A stretch of DNA of 64,000 bases from Pelovirga terrestris. GTDB taxonomy: Bacteria > Desulfobacterota > Desulfuromonadia > Desulfuromonadales > Geopsychrobacteraceae. The notes under the pieces were generated by a model. That model was given only the letters and a program-made list of their open reading frames with translations, did not search any database and was not told where the DNA came from. The position numbers and the translations under genes are program-made. Numbering within the stretch: position 1 is the first letter of the stretch; each line of letters begins with the position of its first letter. Where the stretch lies: the NCBI RefSeq assembly GCF_014773365.1, contig NZ_JACWUN010000001.1:124001-188000 (forward strand), given 5' to 3'. This document shows positions 63,331 through 64,000 of this stretch, one piece after another.

Positions 63331-64000
63331 AAGAAATTTACGTTAATCAAATAAAGGAACGCGATCGGGTCAGCAGCATTTTTCTAGTGCGCGACAAAAT
63401 CACTGCCATGGCAAAAAATGGCAAGCCCTATATGACTCTCAAGCTGATGGACAGTACCGGGGAGGTGGAAGCGAAGGTCTGGGATCGCATTGATGAACTG
63501 TCAAGCCATTTTGATGCTGACGATTTTATCCGGATTGAAGCTAAAGCTAGCGTTTATATGGGAAAGATGCAGCTGATTGTTCAGCAGTTGGATAAAGTTG
63601 CCGATGACGCGGTTGATATTGGTGACTTTCTGCCGGTCAGTAGTCGCTCTGCCGAGGAGATGCGAAACGAGCTGGACCAATTGCTTGATTCGCTGGAAAA
63701 TCCCTATATCCGTGATTTGTTGCGATCTTTTTTCGATGACCCTCGATTTTATCGTCTTTATTCACGGGCCCCGGCGGCAAAGTCAATGCATCACACCTAC
63801 ATTGGTGGTCTGCTGGAACATTCCCTGGCAGTGGCGGCTCTCGCCCTTGATGTTGCCAAGCGCTACCCTCAGGTTGATCGGGATCTGCTGATCAGTGGTG
63901 CGATGCTTCATGATGTAGGAAAAGTGCAGGAGTTATCTTTTGATCGCTCCTTTGGCTATACCGATGAGGGGAAGCTGTTGGGACACATTGTTATGGGTGT
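63327..64000 (+). CDS. YhaM-like 3'-5' exoribonuclease / HD-domain protein (3' end outside window)
   Basis: The frame starts at GTG 63327, overlapping the previous stop, and is open to the right edge (224 residues seen). Residues about 5-95 form an OB-fold nucleic-acid-binding domain (KNGKPYMTLKLMDSTGEVEAKVWD). From about 150 an HD hydrolase domain begins: SMHHTYIGGLLEHSLAVAAL with metal His residues, and ISGAMLHDVGKVQEL with the His-Asp pair. This order is that of YhaM, a 3'-5' RNase/DNase that helps degrade short RNAs. The remainder of the HD domain is outside the window. Confidence 0.85.
   Translation, partial: MKEIYVNQIKERDRVSSIFLVRDKITAMAKNGKPYMTLKLMDSTGEVEAKVWDRIDELSSHFDADDFIRIEAKASVYMGKMQLIVQQLDKVADDAVDIGDFLPVSSRSAEEMRNELDQLLDSLENPYIRDLLRSFFDDPRFYRLYSRAPAAKSMHHTYIGGLLEHSLAVAALALDVAKRYPQVDRDLLISGAMLHDVGKVQELSFDRSFGYTDEGKLLGHIVMG

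Overview
This window is ordinary bacterial chromosome, densely packed and of moderate GC. The gene set and gene style suggest a member of the Desulfuromonadales or a relative (deltaproteobacterial, Gram-negative). The clues are TamA/TamB, ExbB/ExbD and lipoproteins, a DHH-CBS-tRNA nucleotidyltransferase fusion, an MJ0042 zinc-ribbon/receiver protein, a GspA/ExeA-type ATPase paired with a large TPR protein, a class 1B PyrD/PyrK pair, and an apparent selenoprotein. The taxonomic call is inference from gene content. No phage, CRISPR array, rRNA or tRNA was recognised.

Layout. 1-6.7 kb: end of a sodium:solute symporter, then tamA-tamB. 7.0-8.5 kb: two tiny membrane-protein genes, the second with an in-frame TGA followed by a SECIS-like hairpin, then a Ca/Na antiporter. 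8.6-13.5 kb: lysA, rlmD, glnB (sigma-54 promoter) and glnA. 13.6-18.5 kb, minus strand: mscS, thrC and maeB. 18.8-19.9 kb: exbB-exbD. 20.6-30.2 kb: mutS, amidase, glnD, xerD, apgM and holC in close order. 30.3-32.4 kb, minus strand: rpmB, then purM-purN. 32.7-40.6 kb: rimI, pyrK-pyrD, the CCA fusion, an M50 protease, scpA-scpB and rluB. 40.9-54.8 kb: TPR protein/ATPase pair, mutL-miaA-hfq, a radical-SAM-like DUF512 protein, copA, a LOG-like protein, a DHH phosphoesterase, a second amidase, rph and rdgB. 55-64 kb: ndk, rlmN, mtnP, a PfkB kinase, an unknown gene, a TPR lipoprotein, the zinc-ribbon/receiver protein, a universal stress protein, an FAD enzyme, and the start of a YhaM-like exoribonuclease that runs off the right edge.

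Genes that work together. glnB, glnD and glnA form much of the PII nitrogen-control circuit: PII Tyr51 and GS Tyr397 are present, and glnB has a clean sigma-54 promoter. pyrK/pyrD and purM/purN are nucleotide biosynthesis pairs. mutS and mutL (with its endonuclease motif) are mismatch repair. scpA/scpB and xerD serve chromosome segregation. tamA/tamB serve outer-membrane assembly.

Two things stand out. (1) A 62-codon gene at 7268-7456 reads through TGA at codon 33. The TGA falls where a related small membrane family, as I recall it, has a conserved Cys, and an 18-nt hairpin with a GGUC loop begins 12 nt downstream, so this is a probable undescribed selenoprotein. (2) A roughly 145-bp intergenic element occurs five times, always on the plus strand and always just upstream of a plus-strand gene (tamA, glnA, the TPR gene, ndk, the zinc-ribbon/receiver gene). 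It has a conserved central hairpin with compensatory and wobble changes, and a segment able to pair with either an upstream or a downstream partner. It could be a MITE-like repeat or a new structured leader-RNA family.
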